60,110 nucleotides of DNA from an uncultured Allobosea sp. (GCF_945956895.1 NZ_CAMFJF010000023.1:1-60110); one strand, 5' to 3'. Positions 22,005-33,371 are shown, counted from the stretch's first letter. The notes: generated from the letters alone by a model not told the origin. A program made the numbers and translations.

Positions 22005-22892
22005 TTGAGTGACCAGAGCCTCGTCTTCGACCGTGCACTCGGCCGTTCGCGGCTGAGACGCGCGCTTGCGCAGGATTACCCGGATTTCCTGCTCCAGCGT
22101 GCGGCGGGTGATCTGGAGGAGCGACTCGGGGCCGTGCTGCGGGAGTTCGCGGTCGCGGCCGATCTCGGGACGGCGCTGCCGGTCGTCGCGCCCATCCTCG
22201 CGGGGCGGGCCGGGCGGCTTCTGCGGATGGCGGAGGCGGAAGGAAAGCCTGCCGATCTCGTCGGTGACCTCGAAAGCCTGCCCTTTGCCGCCGGCTCGCT
22301 CGATCTCGCCGTCTCGCTGCTGGCGCTGCATGGGGTCAACGACCTACCCGGCGCGCTCATCCAGATCAAACGGGCGCTCAAGCCCGACGGCCTGTTCATG
22401 GGCTGCCTTCTCGGCGGGCGGACCTTGCAGGAACTCAGGCAGGCGCTGCTCGAAGCCGAAAGCGAGACGACGGGCGGAGTCAGCCCGCGTGTCGCGCCTT
22501 TCGCCGACCTGCGCGATCTCGGCGGGCTCCTGCAACGCGCCGGCTTCGCCTTGCCCGTCATCGACAGCGAGATCGTGACAGTGCGCTATCGCGATGCCTT
22601 CGGGCTGTTCCGCGACCTGCGCGCCATGGGCTGGGCGAATGCGCTCGTCGCCCGGCGCAAGACGCCGCTCCGGCGCGAGACCTTGCTGCGAGCGGCTGCG
22701 CTCTATGCCGAACGCTTCGCCGATCCGGACGGGCGCCTGCCGGCGACCTTCGAATTCGTCTGGGTTTCCGGCTGGGCCCCGCACGAGAGCCAGCAGAAGC
22801 CGCTGAAGCCCGGTTCGGCCAAGGCTCGTCTGGCGGACGCGCTCGGTGTGCCGGAGATCAAGGCGGGCGAGAAGCCGGGAGGCGAGGGATGA
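22005..22892 (+). CDS. SAM-dependent methyltransferase-fold protein, NDUFAF5/BioC-like
   Basis: About 295 residues with a class I methyltransferase fold. The start SDQSLVFDRALGRSRLRRAL is typical of the bacterial relatives of the mitochondrial complex I factor NDUFAF5. DLVGDLESLPFAAGSLDLAV corresponds to the SAM pocket, and LPGALIQIKRALKPDGLFMG to motif III. No ATG is available: TTG at 22005 (chosen, from homologous N-termini) or TTG at 21981, which touches a repeat. The next gene overlaps by 4 bp. A role in respiratory complex assembly or protein modification is inferred. Confidence 0.8.
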   Translation: MSDQSLVFDRALGRSRLRRALAQDYPDFLLQRAAGDLEERLGAVLREFAVAADLGTALPVVAPILAGRAGRLLRMAEAEGKPADLVGDLESLPFAAGSLDLAVSLLALHGVNDLPGALIQIKRALKPDGLFMGCLLGGRTLQELRQALLEAESETTGGVSPRVAPFADLRDLGGLLQRAGFALPVIDSEIVTVRYRDAFGLFRDLRAMGWANALVARRKTPLRRETLLRAAALYAERFADPDGRLPATFEFVWVSGWAPHESQQKPLKPGSAKARLADALGVPEIKAGEKPGGEG

Positions 22893-23326
22893 GCGAGCGC
22901 CAACCCCGCCTGACCCGCGCCGATTTCCACGTCTTCCGCGCCATCCCGACACGCTGGCACGACAATGACGCCTACGGGCACGTCAACAATGTCGTCTATT
23001 ACGGCTGGTTCGACACGGCGGTGAATGCCTGGCTGATCGAGAACGGCTTCCTGGACCTTGCCGGCAGCGAGATCGTCGGGCTCGTGGTCGAGACGGCTTG
23101 CACCTATTTCGAGAGCGTCGCCTTCCCCGAGGCGGTGGACGTCGGGATCGCGGTCGAGCGGCTCGGCAACAGCTCGGTCACCTATCGTATCGGCATTTTC
23201 CGGCAAGGCGGAACTCAAGCGGCTGCGCAAGGGCGCTTCACCCATGTCTATGTCGAGCGCGCGAGCCAGAAGCCTGTGCCGATTCCGGCGACGCTCAGGG
23301 CCGCGCTCGTCGCTATCCAGGGCTGA
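22889..23326 (+). CDS. Acyl-CoA thioesterase, 4-hydroxybenzoyl-CoA thioesterase (hotdog) family
   Basis: A 145-residue hotdog-fold protein. TRWHDNDAYGHVNNVVYYGW contains the catalytic Asp region of the YbgC/FadM-type family; VETACTYFESVAFPE and the C-terminal strand GRFTHVYVER follow. It probably hydrolyses acyl-CoA esters in the cytoplasm. Its ATG overlaps the TGA of the methyltransferase (ATGA), so the two are translationally coupled. Confidence 0.88.
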   Translation: MSERQPRLTRADFHVFRAIPTRWHDNDAYGHVNNVVYYGWFDTAVNAWLIENGFLDLAGSEIVGLVVETACTYFESVAFPEAVDVGIAVERLGNSSVTYRIGIFRQGGTQAAAQGRFTHVYVERASQKPVPIPATLRAALVAIQG

Positions 23327-23420
23327 AAGCGCGCTCCGCGCCTGGAATGTTGTCTCGCGAGCCTAGGCAGGCTATGCCCCTGCCAACCCTTATCGCCGGA
23401 CCGCCAGGAAGCCTGAGCCC

Positions 23421-25631
<2,211 letters not shown>

Positions 25632-25633
25632 TC

Positions 25634-25721
25634 GTCATTGCGAGCGTAGCGAAGCAATCCAATCTCGTAGAGTTCTACGTTCCCCTGGATTGCTTCGTCG
25701 CTTCGCTCCTCGCAATGACGG
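25634..25721. repeat. Palindromic repeat, family B
   Basis: CGTCATTGCGAGCGTAGCGA-AGCAATCC and its complement GGATTGCTTCG...TCGCAATGACG enclose a short centre. The second copy is at 28913-29012. This element is widespread between genes in alphaproteobacterial genomes; here it separates purL from bolA. Confidence 0.85.
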
Positions 25722-25749
25722 GGGGCGGTCCGAAATGAGGAGTTAGACC

Positions 25750-25986
25750 ATGGCGATGGATGCCCACGAGATCGAGCGCATGATCAAGGCGGCGCTGCCG
25801 GATGCCGCGATCGAGATCAAGGATCTGGCCGGCGACGGCGACCACTATGCAGCGACCGTCACCTCGGCCGCCTTCAAGGGCAAGACCCGGGTGCAGCAGC
25901 ACCAGATGGTCTATGCCGCGCTCCAGGGGAATATGGGCGGCGTGCTGCACGCCCTTGCGCTGACGACCAAGGCGCCCGATATTTGA
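25750..25986 (+). CDS. BolA family protein
   Basis: A 78-residue BolA protein (short, YrbA/BolA2-like). Conserved elements are IKDLAGDGDHYAATVTSAAF, the GKTRVQQHQMVY segment with the ligand-type His, and the C-terminal helix HALALTTKAPD. BolA proteins pair with monothiol glutaredoxins in [2Fe-2S] handling. The gene for such a glutaredoxin (26275) lies two genes downstream in the same direction, strong support for a shared operon. Confidence 0.93.
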   Translation: MAMDAHEIERMIKAALPDAAIEIKDLAGDGDHYAATVTSAAFKGKTRVQQHQMVYAALQGNMGGVLHALALTTKAPDI

Positions 25987-26006
25987 TCTGAAACGGAGCG
26001 GGTCCC

Positions 26007-26258
26007 TTGGCCGACGAGACGAGCCAGAACGTTGCCAGCCATACGCTCGTCCTGCTCAGGACGATGGATCGCAAGCTCGACCACGTCATCGAGACGCTGT
26101 CGCGCCATGATGTCAGGCTGGGGCGGCTGGAACGGGATGTTGCCGAGGTGAAAAGCGATCTCGTTCTGCTTGAGAACCGCCTTCTGACCCAAACCAATGA
26201 AATCCTACGCATCGTGTACCGCCTCGACGAGCAGGAAGCTCTGGCGGGCCAAAGCTGA
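26007..26258 (+). CDS. Small coiled-coil protein between bolA and grxD, unknown function
   Basis: An 83-residue protein with start TTG at 26007 behind a purine-rich AACGGAGCGGG. Almost its whole length is predicted amphipathic helix: heptad-like spacing of L, V and I from [20 protein letters not shown] through [20 protein letters not shown]. It has no Cys or His pattern for metal binding. It lies 20 bp after bolA and 16 bp before grxD, so cotranscription with this iron-sulfur pair is likely. Similar short coiled-coil proteins occur widely in Rhizobiales without known function. Confidence 0.75.
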   Translation: MADETSQNVASHTLVLLRTMDRKLDHVIETLSRHDVRLGRLERDVAEVKSDLVLLENRLLTQTNEILRIVYRLDEQEALAGQS

Positions 26259-26274
26259 TTTTCGGAGAGAGACG

Positions 26275-26610
26275 ATGTCCGACGTCAATGCCCGCATCGA
26301 AGCGGAAGTGAAGAACAACGACGTGGTGCTGTTCATGAAGGGGACGCCGCAATTCCCGATGTGCGGTTTCTCCGGCCAGGTCGCGCAGATCCTCGGCTAT
26401 ATCGGCGTGCCCTATAAGGGCGTGAACGTGCTCGAGGACCAGGAAATCCGCGAGGGCATCAAGGCCTATTCGAACTGGCCGACGATCCCGCAGCTCTACG
26501 TCAAGGGCGAGTTCATCGGCGGCTGCGACATCACCCGCGAGATGTTCCAGGCCGGCGAATTACAGCAGCTCTTCGAAGAGAAGGGCATCGCGGTGAAGCA
26601 GGCGAGCTAA
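26275..26610 (+). CDS. grxD: Monothiol glutaredoxin, Grx4/GrxD family
   Basis: A 111-residue monothiol glutaredoxin that carries [2Fe-2S] clusters with glutathione and with BolA. Key features are [19 protein letters not shown] (CGFS active site), [20 protein letters not shown] (cis-Pro and glutathione site) and a C-terminal helix. The start ATG at 26275 has a good upstream GGAGAGA. The ORF open to 26197 is non-coding extension. Part of the bolA-coiled coil-grxD unit. Confidence 0.96.
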   Translation: MSDVNARIEAEVKNNDVVLFMKGTPQFPMCGFSGQVAQILGYIGVPYKGVNVLEDQEIREGIKAYSNWPTIPQLYVKGEFIGGCDITREMFQAGELQQLFEEKGIAVKQAS

Positions 26611-26655
26611 AGGCTCGCCGGTTTCCCGATCAGCTTTCTGATTCGACCGCTTTCC

Positions 26656-26904
26656 TCAAGCCGCTGCGCATTGCGGGTGCGGCTTGAGGACGCGTTCGGT
26701 CGAGGCCGGGTATTTCTCCAGCATCCGCTCCGGCCTGATCGGCCGGCGCACGAGATCGCCGCCGCAATTCGGGCAGGTGCCGGCGAAGCGCGTCTCGACG
26801 CAGTCCGCGCAGAAGGTGCATTCGAAAGTGCAGATCAGGGCGTCGCGCGATTGCGGCGGCAGGTCGCGGTCGCAGCATTCGCAGTTCGGGCGCAATTGCA
26901 GCAT
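26656..26904 (-). CDS. DUF1272 zinc-ribbon-like protein
   Basis: An 82-residue protein with eight conserved Cys in pairs: CECCDRDL, CTFECTFCADC and CPNCGGDL. This spacing is typical of the DUF1272 family and suggests two zinc-binding sites. No enzymatic motif is present. It is convergent with grxD. Function is unknown. Confidence 0.88.
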   Translation of the reverse strand: MLQLRPNCECCDRDLPPQSRDALICTFECTFCADCVETRFAGTCPNCGGDLVRRPIRPERMLEKYPASTERVLKPHPQCAAA

Positions 26905-27011
26905 GGCGTCGTCTCCTTCCGATGGGCCGGAAGAATGACCACAAACCGGACTGAGACCAGCGATTTCGCGTGATCCGACCGATCAACGCGGCGGATCGGT
27001 TGGAGTAGGGG

Positions 27012-27105
27012 CGTCATTCTCGGGCGAAGCGAAGCGCAGACCCGAGAATCTCATGACCATAAGGCACTGGTTTCCGAGATGCTCGGGGCGAGCCCGAGCA
27101 TGACG
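27012..27105. repeat. Palindromic repeat, family E
   Basis: CGTCATTCTCGGGCGAAGCG...CCGAGAATCTCATGACC, then GAGATGCTCGGGGC...CCCGAGCATGACGG. Two nested hairpins of about 94 bp in total. Related copies: 36098-36200, 47723-47814, 52603-52701 and 56691-56784. Confidence 0.8.
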
Positions 27106-27135
27106 GCGTGTCTTAGGAGGATTGGCAGGGAGCCT

Positions 27136-28866
27136 TCACTTCACCAGCAGCCAGTCGTCGATCACCAGCGCGTCGAGCCCGCTCGTATAGAACATCAGGA
27201 TCGCGTCCTCCGCCGTGTGCAGGATCGGCTTGCCCATGATGTTGAAGGAGGTGTTGAGGATCACCGGCACGCCCGTGAGCTCATGGAAGGCCGAGATCAG
27301 CGCGTGGTAGCGCGGGTTGCGCTCGGCGGTGACGCTCTGGAGCCGGCCGGTCGCGTCCTCATGGACCACGGCCGGGACGCGGTCGCGCACGGCTTCCTTC
27401 CAGACCAGGGTGCGCTCCATATAGGGCGCGTCCTGATAGTTCTCGAACCAGTCGGCAGCATGCTCGGCCAGGATCGAGGGCGCGAAGGGGCGAAAGGCCT
27501 CACGGTATTTCACCTTGGCGTTGAGGATGTCCTTGGCGTCGGCCGGGCGCGGATCGGCGATGATCGAGCGGTTGCCGAGCGCGCGCGGCCCGAACTCGGC
27601 GCGGCCCTGCACCCAGCCGATCAGCTTGCCCTCGGTCAGGAGTTTCGCCGTCACAGGCGCGATCTCGTCGGGGGAGAGCTTGCGCAGGCGCTTTTCCCAG
27701 AGCTGCATGCGCTCAAGGGGCTCGGTCGAGACGGTCGAGCCGAGATAGGGCGAAAGCGGCCCCTTCGGCGCGCGCCAGTCCGGATTGGCCTCGGCGTGGG
27801 CGAGCCAGGCGGCGCCGATCGCGTTGCCGTCATCGGCCGGCGCCGAGGGGACGAACACGGTCTCGAAGCCATGGCGGCCGGCAATCTTGCCGTTGAAGGA
27901 GGAGTTCAGCGCACAGCCGCCAGCCATGACGAGATTCTCGCTCGGCACGAGCGCAGCGGCCTCAGCCAGCAGCGCTTCCATCATCTCGGCGAAGACGTCC
28001 TGCCCGCAGCGGGCGAGATCGGCCCAGCCCTGGTCGAGCGCCTCAGTCGGGCGCTTCGCCAGGATCTCGGCGGCGACCGCCTGCACCACATCGGCCTTGG
28101 CGAAGGAGAGCTTGTGGCCCTCGATCGTGTAGAGCTTGCGCAACAGCGCCATCAGCTCGGGATCGGTCTTGCCGTAGGGCGCGAGCCCCATGATCTTCCA
28201 TTCCTCGCCCTTGGCCTGGTCGAAGCCGGCGAGGTCGGTGACGAGCCCGAAATAGAAGCCGATCGATTCCCGGCCGCGATGGCGCTTCACCTCGCGGAGC
28301 TTGCCGTTCTCCAGCGCGAAGATGGCGGAGGCCCCGGTTTCGCCCATGCCGTCGACGACGAGGCAGGCGGCATTGTCGACGGGCGAGGACCAGCAGGCAT
28401 AGGCCGCGTGGCTGAGATGGTGGCCGTAGCGCTTGAGGCCGGTGACATTGGCCTTGCCATAGGCGCGGTCGAGCCCGAGCAGAACGCCCATGCCGGCGCG
28501 CTGCTGGCCGAGATGGAGCGAAGCGATCAGGGCGCGCTCGGTGCGCTCCGGCACCAGCGAGCGGTTGAGCTCGGGCGAGAGCTTGAGCAGCGCGTCGAGC
28601 GTGAAGGAGCCGGCGCGGGCCATCTGGTCGAGGAAGCCGGTGAAATCCTCGCCCCAGCTCGTGGCGATGCGGACTTCGGCGTCTTTCGGGATGTAGCGCT
28701 TCAGCAGCCCTTCCATGCGCGGCGCCGAATCAGGCTCGCAATTCGGCGCGCGCTTGTATTGCAGGTAGCGCTCGGTCGCCTCGGCGAAGAGCACCTCGCC
28801 ATCGGGCCCGATGATCGCGATGGCGGGATCGTGGAAAGTGGTCGCGAGACCGATCGTGTAGCTCAT
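27136..28866 (-). CDS. NodU/CmcH-family carbamoyltransferase
   Basis: A 576-residue O-carbamoyltransferase. The N-terminal domain is ASKHA-like (GLATTFHDPAIAIIGPDGEV; VVDGMGETGASAIFAL) with the metal-binding GHHLSHAAYACW. The C-terminal YrdC-like carbamoylation part contains GRAEFGPRALGNRSI and VILNTSFNIMGKPI. These enzymes transfer a carbamoyl group from carbamoyl phosphate to a hydroxyl of a sugar or antibiotic. No nodulation, antibiotic or polysaccharide cluster surrounds it, so the acceptor is unknown. It is flanked on both sides by repeats of families E and B. Confidence 0.9.
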   Translation of the reverse strand: MSYTIGLATTFHDPAIAIIGPDGEVLFAEATERYLQYKRAPNCEPDSAPRMEGLLKRYIPKDAEVRIATSWGEDFTGFLDQMARAGSFTLDALLKLSPELNRSLVPERTERALIASLHLGQQRAGMGVLLGLDRAYGKANVTGLKRYGHHLSHAAYACWSSPVDNAACLVVDGMGETGASAIFALENGKLREVKRHRGRESIGFYFGLVTDLAGFDQAKGEEWKIMGLAPYGKTDPELMALLRKLYTIEGHKLSFAKADVVQAVAAEILAKRPTEALDQGWADLARCGQDVFAEMMEALLAEAAALVPSENLVMAGGCALNSSFNGKIAGRHGFETVFVPSAPADDGNAIGAAWLAHAEANPDWRAPKGPLSPYLGSTVSTEPLERMQLWEKRLRKLSPDEIAPVTAKLLTEGKLIGWVQGRAEFGPRALGNRSIIADPRPADAKDILNAKVKYREAFRPFAPSILAEHAADWFENYQDAPYMERTLVWKEAVRDRVPAVVHEDATGRLQSVTAERNPRYHALISAFHELTGVPVILNTSFNIMGKPILHTAEDAILMFYTSGLDALVIDDWLLVK

Positions 28867-28912
28867 GCCAGGCAGGATATGGCTCAGTGCGCGGATCGAG
28901 GCAATCCGGCCC

Positions 28913-29012
28913 CGTCATTGCGAGGAGCGAAGCGACGAAGCAATCCAGGGGGACTGGGCGAAAGGGGCCCAACCCAGTCCCCCTGGATTGCTTCGCTGCG
29001 CTCGCAATGACG
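28913..29012. repeat. Palindromic repeat, family B (second copy)
   Basis: CGTCATTGCGAGGAGCGAAG...GCAATCC and GGATTGCTTCG...CTCGCAATGACG with an inner pair GGGGGACTGGG/CCCAGTCCCCC. About 100 bp, between tlpA and the carbamoyltransferase. Its inner arms are larger than those of the copy at 25634. Confidence 0.85.
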
Positions 29013-29023
29013 TGGAGGCGATC

Positions 29024-29650
29024 TCAGCGGCCGATGGCAGCTTTCATCAGAGCCTTCGAATCGGCGCTCGCCCAATCGGCGGGCCCCTGGATGATGCCGA
29101 GTTCGCAGCCGGACTTGTCGACGATGATGCTGACCGGCATGCCCTCGACCTTGTGGGCGGCGCGCAGCGCCTGGAAGGTCGCGGCTTGCGGATCGCTATA
29201 GAAGGGCAGGGTGGTGACCTTGTTTTCGGCGAGCCAGGCTTTCGGCTTGTCGAGATTGCGCGTGTCGATATTGATCGCGACGACCGCGAAATCCGGTCCG
29301 CCCATCTCCTTCTGGAGCGCGTCGAGCGCCGGCATTTCCTTCAGGCAGGGCGCACACCAGGTCGCCCAGAGATTGACCAGCAGCGTCTTGCCCTTGAGTG
29401 CGGCCAGCGTCATCGGCTGGCCGTTAGGCCCGGTGAAGGCGAGCGCGGGTGCCGGTTCAGGACGAGCGCGCAGTTCGACGGCTGCGACTTCGCCCTTGAC
29501 CAGCGGCTTCATGCGCTCGGCTGTCGCGCGCGCCGCGCTGCATGATCCGTTGCCGGCATCGCCCCGGACGGAGTAGAAGGCCGCCATGCCAGCGAGGCCG
29601 AGCGCCGCCACGACCCCGAGGGCCAGTCCGATCTTTTTTCCAGACGTCAT
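29024..29650 (-). CDS. tlpA: TlpA-family thiol:disulfide interchange protein
   Basis: A 208-residue thioredoxin-fold protein with an N-terminal membrane anchor ([20 protein letters not shown]) and a periplasmic domain. The redox motif is WATWCAPC, followed by KEMPALDAL; cis-Pro is in EGMPVSIIV. TlpA proteins reduce cytochrome oxidase or other periplasmic thiol partners; in Bradyrhizobium TlpA serves copper-centre assembly of cytochrome aa3. It is divergent from argH with a 30-bp gap. Confidence 0.92.
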   Translation of the reverse strand: MTSGKKIGLALGVVAALGLAGMAAFYSVRGDAGNGSCSAARATAERMKPLVKGEVAAVELRARPEPAPALAFTGPNGQPMTLAALKGKTLLVNLWATWCAPCLKEMPALDALQKEMGGPDFAVVAINIDTRNLDKPKAWLAENKVTTLPFYSDPQAATFQALRAAHKVEGMPVSIIVDKSGCELGIIQGPADWASADSKALMKAAIGR

Positions 29651-29680
29651 TATGCGTCCTCAAAAGCAGGAAAGACCGTC

Positions 29681-31066
29681 GTGAGCAATCGCATGTGGGG
29701 TGGGCGTTTCGCCACAGGTCCCGACGCCATCATGGAGGAGATCAATGCCTCCATCGATTTCGACAAGAAGCTCTGGCGTCAGGATATCCGCGGCTCGCTG
29801 GCACATGCGGCCATGCTGGCCGAGACCGGCATCCTGACCAAGGAGGACGTCGCGACCATCACCGCCGGCCTGAAGAAGGTCGAGGGCGAGATCGAGAGCG
29901 GCGCCTTCACGTTTTCGCGTGCGCTCGAAGACGTCCACATGAACGTCGAATCGAATCTCAAGGACAAGATCGGCCTCGCCGCCGGTCGCCTGCACACCGC
30001 CCGCTCGCGCAACGACCAGGTCGCGACCGACATGCGGCTGTGGGTGCGCGACACGCTCGACGAGATCGACGGCCAGATGGCTGATCTCCAGCAGGCACTG
30101 GCCGAGAAGGCCGAAGCTTACGCCGGCGCGGTGATGCCGGGCTTCACCCATCTGCAATCGGCGCAGCCGGTCACCTTCGGCCATCACCTGCTCGCCTATG
30201 TCGAGATGCTCGGCCGTGACCGCAGCCGCATCCGCGACGCACGCGCCCGCCTCAACGAATGCCCGCTCGGCGCCGCCGCGCTCGCCGGCACCTCCTTCCC
30301 GATCGACCGGCACATGACGGCGAAGGCGCTCGGCTTCGACCGGCCGACGGCGAACTCGCTCGATTCGGTCTCGGATCGCGACTTCGTGCTGGAGACGCTC
30401 TCGGCGGCCTCGATCTGCGCGATGCATCTCTCGCGCTTCGCCGAGGAGATCGTGCTGTGGTCGACGCCGCAATTCGGTTTCGTGCGGCTGTCGGACGCCT
30501 TCTCGACGGGCTCGTCGATCATGCCGCAGAAGCGCAATCCCGATGCGGCCGAGCTGGTGCGCGGCAAGGCGGGGCGCGTCTTCGGCGCGCTGCAGGGCCT
30601 GCTGACGATGATGAAGGGCCTGCCCCTGACCTATTCGAAGGACATGCAGGAGGACAAGGAAGGCACGTTCGACGCGTTGCAGACGCTGTCGCTCTGCCTC
30701 GCCGCCACCGCCGGCATGGTCCGCGACATGCAGCCCGACCTTAAAGTAATGAAGAAGGCCGCCGGCCTCGGCTACGCCACCGCGACCGACCTCGCCGACT
30801 GGCTGGTGCGGGTCCTCAAGATGCCGTTCCGCGACGCGCATCACGTCACCGGCCGCCTCGTCGGTATCGCCTCGGAGAAGAAGGTCGGGCTGGAGAAGCT
30901 CTCGCTTGCCGAGATGCAGGCCGTCGAACCTCAGATCACCGAGGCCGTCTTCGCCGTGCTCGGCGTCGACCAGTCGGTGAAGAGCCGCGTCAGCTATGGC
31001 GGCACGGCTCCGGCCAATGTCCGCAAGCAGGCCAGGCGTTGGCTGAAGCAGCTCGCGAAGGGTTGA
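29681..31066 (+). CDS. argH: Argininosuccinate lyase
   Basis: A 461-residue enzyme of the fumarase/aspartase superfamily performing the last step of arginine synthesis. Start GTG at 29681 gives [38 protein letters not shown]-type [17 protein letters not shown] (catalytic His) and the signature [20 protein letters not shown] are all present. It is followed by lptM and lysA in the same direction, a block common in alphaproteobacteria. Confidence 0.97.
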   Translation: MSNRMWGGRFATGPDAIMEEINASIDFDKKLWRQDIRGSLAHAAMLAETGILTKEDVATITAGLKKVEGEIESGAFTFSRALEDVHMNVESNLKDKIGLAAGRLHTARSRNDQVATDMRLWVRDTLDEIDGQMADLQQALAEKAEAYAGAVMPGFTHLQSAQPVTFGHHLLAYVEMLGRDRSRIRDARARLNECPLGAAALAGTSFPIDRHMTAKALGFDRPTANSLDSVSDRDFVLETLSAASICAMHLSRFAEEIVLWSTPQFGFVRLSDAFSTGSSIMPQKRNPDAAELVRGKAGRVFGALQGLLTMMKGLPLTYSKDMQEDKEGTFDALQTLSLCLAATAGMVRDMQPDLKVMKKAAGLGYATATDLADWLVRVLKMPFRDAHHVTGRLVGIASEKKVGLEKLSLAEMQAVEPQITEAVFAVLGVDQSVKSRVSYGGTAPANVRKQARRWLKQLAKG

Positions 31067-31085
31067 AGCGCGCTGGAACCTCCAT

Positions 31086-31173
31086 GTCATCCCGGGCTTG
31101 ACCCGGGATCCATCGAAGGGCGTTGCGCTCTATGATGGATCCCGGATCTCCGCTTCGCTGCGTCCGGGATGAC
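31086..31173. repeat. Palindromic repeat, family C (second copy)
   Basis: GTCATCCCGGGCTTGACCCG GGATCCAT on one side and ATGGATCCCGGATC...GTCCGGGATGAC on the other. It separates argH from lptM. Confidence 0.85.
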
Positions 31174-31253
31174 GGCTCCCCGTCACAAGCGCTCGCGCTC
31201 CGCCGCATCCTCCGCTAAGGTCCCGCCACGTTTCGCCCCGAGGGTTCGTTTTC

Positions 31254-31517
31254 GTGCTTGATTCCCGCCTGAAACTCGGCCGCACCTTGCTGGTCGTCGG
31301 CCTCCTGGCCGTTGCGCTCGGCGCCTGCGGGCGCAAGGGGCCGCTGGAGCCGCCGCCGAATGTGACCGGCGCCACCGACCTGCCGGACGACCAGATCGGG
31401 GCGAAGGAGAACGATCCTTCTTCCCTGGGTTCGAGCTCGGTGCTGGCGAAGCCGGTCAAGACGAACAGGGCGATCACCGTGCCGGACAAGCCCTTCCTCC
31501 TCGATCCGCTGATGTGA
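31254..31517 (+). CDS. lptM: LptM-type small lipoprotein
   Basis: An 87-residue lipoprotein. The signal segment TLLVVGLLAVALGAC ends in a lipobox (LGAC); the mature protein starts CGRKGPLEPPP, the hallmark of LptM (formerly YifL). LptM stabilises LptD for lipopolysaccharide transport to the outer membrane. Start GTG at 31254. The remaining tail is disordered and rich in P and K. Location between argH and lysA is typical. Confidence 0.85.
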   Translation: MLDSRLKLGRTLLVVGLLAVALGACGRKGPLEPPPNVTGATDLPDDQIGAKENDPSSLGSSSVLAKPVKTNRAITVPDKPFLLDPLM

Positions 31518-31533
31518 TTTCAGTTTCCCCGCG

Positions 31534-31638
31534 GTCATCCCGGGCGACCGAAGTGAGACCCGGGATCCATGCCTGAGCGCTATCGCCGAAGGTTCCGGCA
31601 TGGATCCCGGCTCTGCGCTTCGCTCCGACCGGGATGAC
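31534..31638. repeat. Palindromic repeat, family C (third copy)
   Basis: GTCATCCCGGGCGACCGAAG...CCCGGGATCCATGCC pairs with GGCATGGATCCCGG...CCGGGATGAC. Located between lptM and lysA, so two copies of the same family flank a 264-bp gene. Confidence 0.85.
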
Positions 31639-31675
31639 GGCGTGAATTTCAGCAAGCCTTTCCAGGGTTAATCCC

Positions 31676-32965
31676 ATGCATCATTTCGCCTATCGCGACG
31701 GCTCGCTCCATGCCGAGGGCGTCGATCTCCAGCGCATCGCGGCCGAGGTCGGCACGCCGGTCTATGTCTATTCGAGCGCGACGATCGAGCGGCACTACAA
31801 GCTGTTCGCGGCGGCGATGAAGAAGACCGCGCCCGCGGGCAAGGCCCATGTCTTCTACGCCATGAAGGCGAACGGCAACCTCGGCGTGCTCAAGACGCTG
31901 GGCGCGCTCGGCGCCGGCGTCGATACCGTCTCGGAAGGCGAGGTGCGCAAGGCGCTCGCCGCCGGCATCCCGCCCGGGAAGATCGTGTTCTCGGGCGTCG
32001 GCAAGAGCGAGCAGGAGCTGCGCTTCGCGGTCGAGGCCGGCATCTATCAGGTCAATATCGAGAGCGAGAGCGAGCTCGACCTGCTCTCGAAGGTCGCCGC
32101 TTCGCTCGGCAAGCGGCAGGAAGCGGTGTTCCGGGTCAATCCCGATATCGGCGCCGGCGGCCATGCCAAGATCACGACCGGCTCCTCCGAGAACAAGTTC
32201 GGCGTCTCCTTCGAGGAGGTCGGCCGGCTTTATTCCCGTGCGTCCAATATGCCGGGCGTGCGGATCATGGGGCTCGCCGTCCATATCGGCAGCCAGATTC
32301 GCGAGATCGACGCCTTCGAGGCCGCCTATACCAAGATGGTGGCGCTGGTCGGCGACCTGAAGGGCGAGGGCCATCGCGTCGACCGGCTCGATCTCGGCGG
32401 CGGCCTCGGCATTCCCTACGACATCCCGAAGACCTTCGACTACGGGCCGGGCCTGATCGAAGCCTATGCCGAGATGGTCGCCAAGGTGACGAAGGGGCTC
32501 GATGTCGAGCTCGGCTTCGAACCCGGCCGCCTGATCGTCGGCAATGCCGGCATCCTGCTGACGCGGGTGCTGCATCTCAATCCCCGCCCGACCAAGCAGT
32601 TCCTCGTCGTCGACGCGGCGATGAACGATCTCGTCCGACCGGCGATGTACGAGGCCTATCACGAGATCTGGCCGGTGGCGGAACCCGTGATCGGCGGGCC
32701 GGAAGTGGCTTACGACGTGGTCGGGCCGATCTGCGAATCGGGCGATACCTTCACGACGGGGCGCAAGCTGCCGCAGCTGCGCCAGAACGACCTCGTCGCC
32801 TTCATGACGGCCGGCGCCTACGGCGCCTCGATGTCCTCGACCTATAACCAGCGCCTGCTGGTCGCCGAGGTCATGGTCAAGGGCGACCAGTATGCCGTGA
32901 CGCGGCCGCGCCAGAGCTATGAGGAGCTCATCGGCACGGACCGGCTGCCGGGCTGGTTCGCCTAA
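31676..32965 (+). CDS. lysA: Diaminopimelate decarboxylase
   Basis: A 429-residue PLP enzyme of fold type III that converts meso-diaminopimelate to lysine. The PLP Lys is in VFYAMKAN, the His in AVHIGSQI, the glycine-rich phosphate site in DLGGGLGIPY, and CESGDTF carries the catalytic Cys and substrate residues. Ends with GTDRLPGWFA-type sequence usual for alphaproteobacteria. It is the third gene of argH-lptM-lysA. Confidence 0.97.
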   Translation: MHHFAYRDGSLHAEGVDLQRIAAEVGTPVYVYSSATIERHYKLFAAAMKKTAPAGKAHVFYAMKANGNLGVLKTLGALGAGVDTVSEGEVRKALAAGIPPGKIVFSGVGKSEQELRFAVEAGIYQVNIESESELDLLSKVAASLGKRQEAVFRVNPDIGAGGHAKITTGSSENKFGVSFEEVGRLYSRASNMPGVRIMGLAVHIGSQIREIDAFEAAYTKMVALVGDLKGEGHRVDRLDLGGGLGIPYDIPKTFDYGPGLIEAYAEMVAKVTKGLDVELGFEPGRLIVGNAGILLTRVLHLNPRPTKQFLVVDAAMNDLVRPAMYEAYHEIWPVAEPVIGGPEVAYDVVGPICESGDTFTTGRKLPQLRQNDLVAFMTAGAYGASMSSTYNQRLLVAEVMVKGDQYAVTRPRQSYEELIGTDRLPGWFA

Positions 32966-32983
32966 GCGCAGGAACCTCGGGGA

Positions 32984-33196
32984 ACCCCTCTCCTGCATCG
33001 AAGTCGGCTGTTGCCGACTTCGACACTTTAAGTGCTGATCTCGGGTAAACCCGAGATCAGTGAGAGGGGCAGGGGTGAGGTGTAGGCCGTTTGACCAGTA
33101 GGGCACGACCTCACCGCAGCGGCGGTTAGGTCTTGGCCCCAATATCCAACGGCCTACCCCTCACCCTGCCCTCTCCCTTCGGGAGAGGGGTCCCCG
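32984..33196. repeat. Large composite palindrome, family F
   Basis: A 213-bp structure. Outer inverted parts AACCCCTCTCCTG and CTCTCCCTTCGGGAGAGG lie at the ends, an inner pair AGGGGTGAGGTGTAGGCCGT / ACGGCCTACCCCTCACCCT spans the right half, and two local hairpins GAAGTCGGC/GCCGACTTC and CTGATCTCGGGT/ACCCGAGATCAG sit in the left half. It fills the gap between lysA and the TIGR02302 gene. The CCCTCTCCT core recurs in the hairpin at 37316. Confidence 0.75.
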
Positions 33197-33371
33197 CGCT
33201 GTCGGAGTCTTTTTCGGGATGTGAATCGGCCAGGCACGTTGGAATGCCCCGTTCACGAAACGTCGAGCGCGGTGCAAAGCCCGTCTTCGGACTGGCAATG
33301 CCACATTCCCGTGCTAGCCTGACCGGGTCAGGCGAGTTCAGACGGAAATGGGGGCTGCCCGGAGCGATGGC

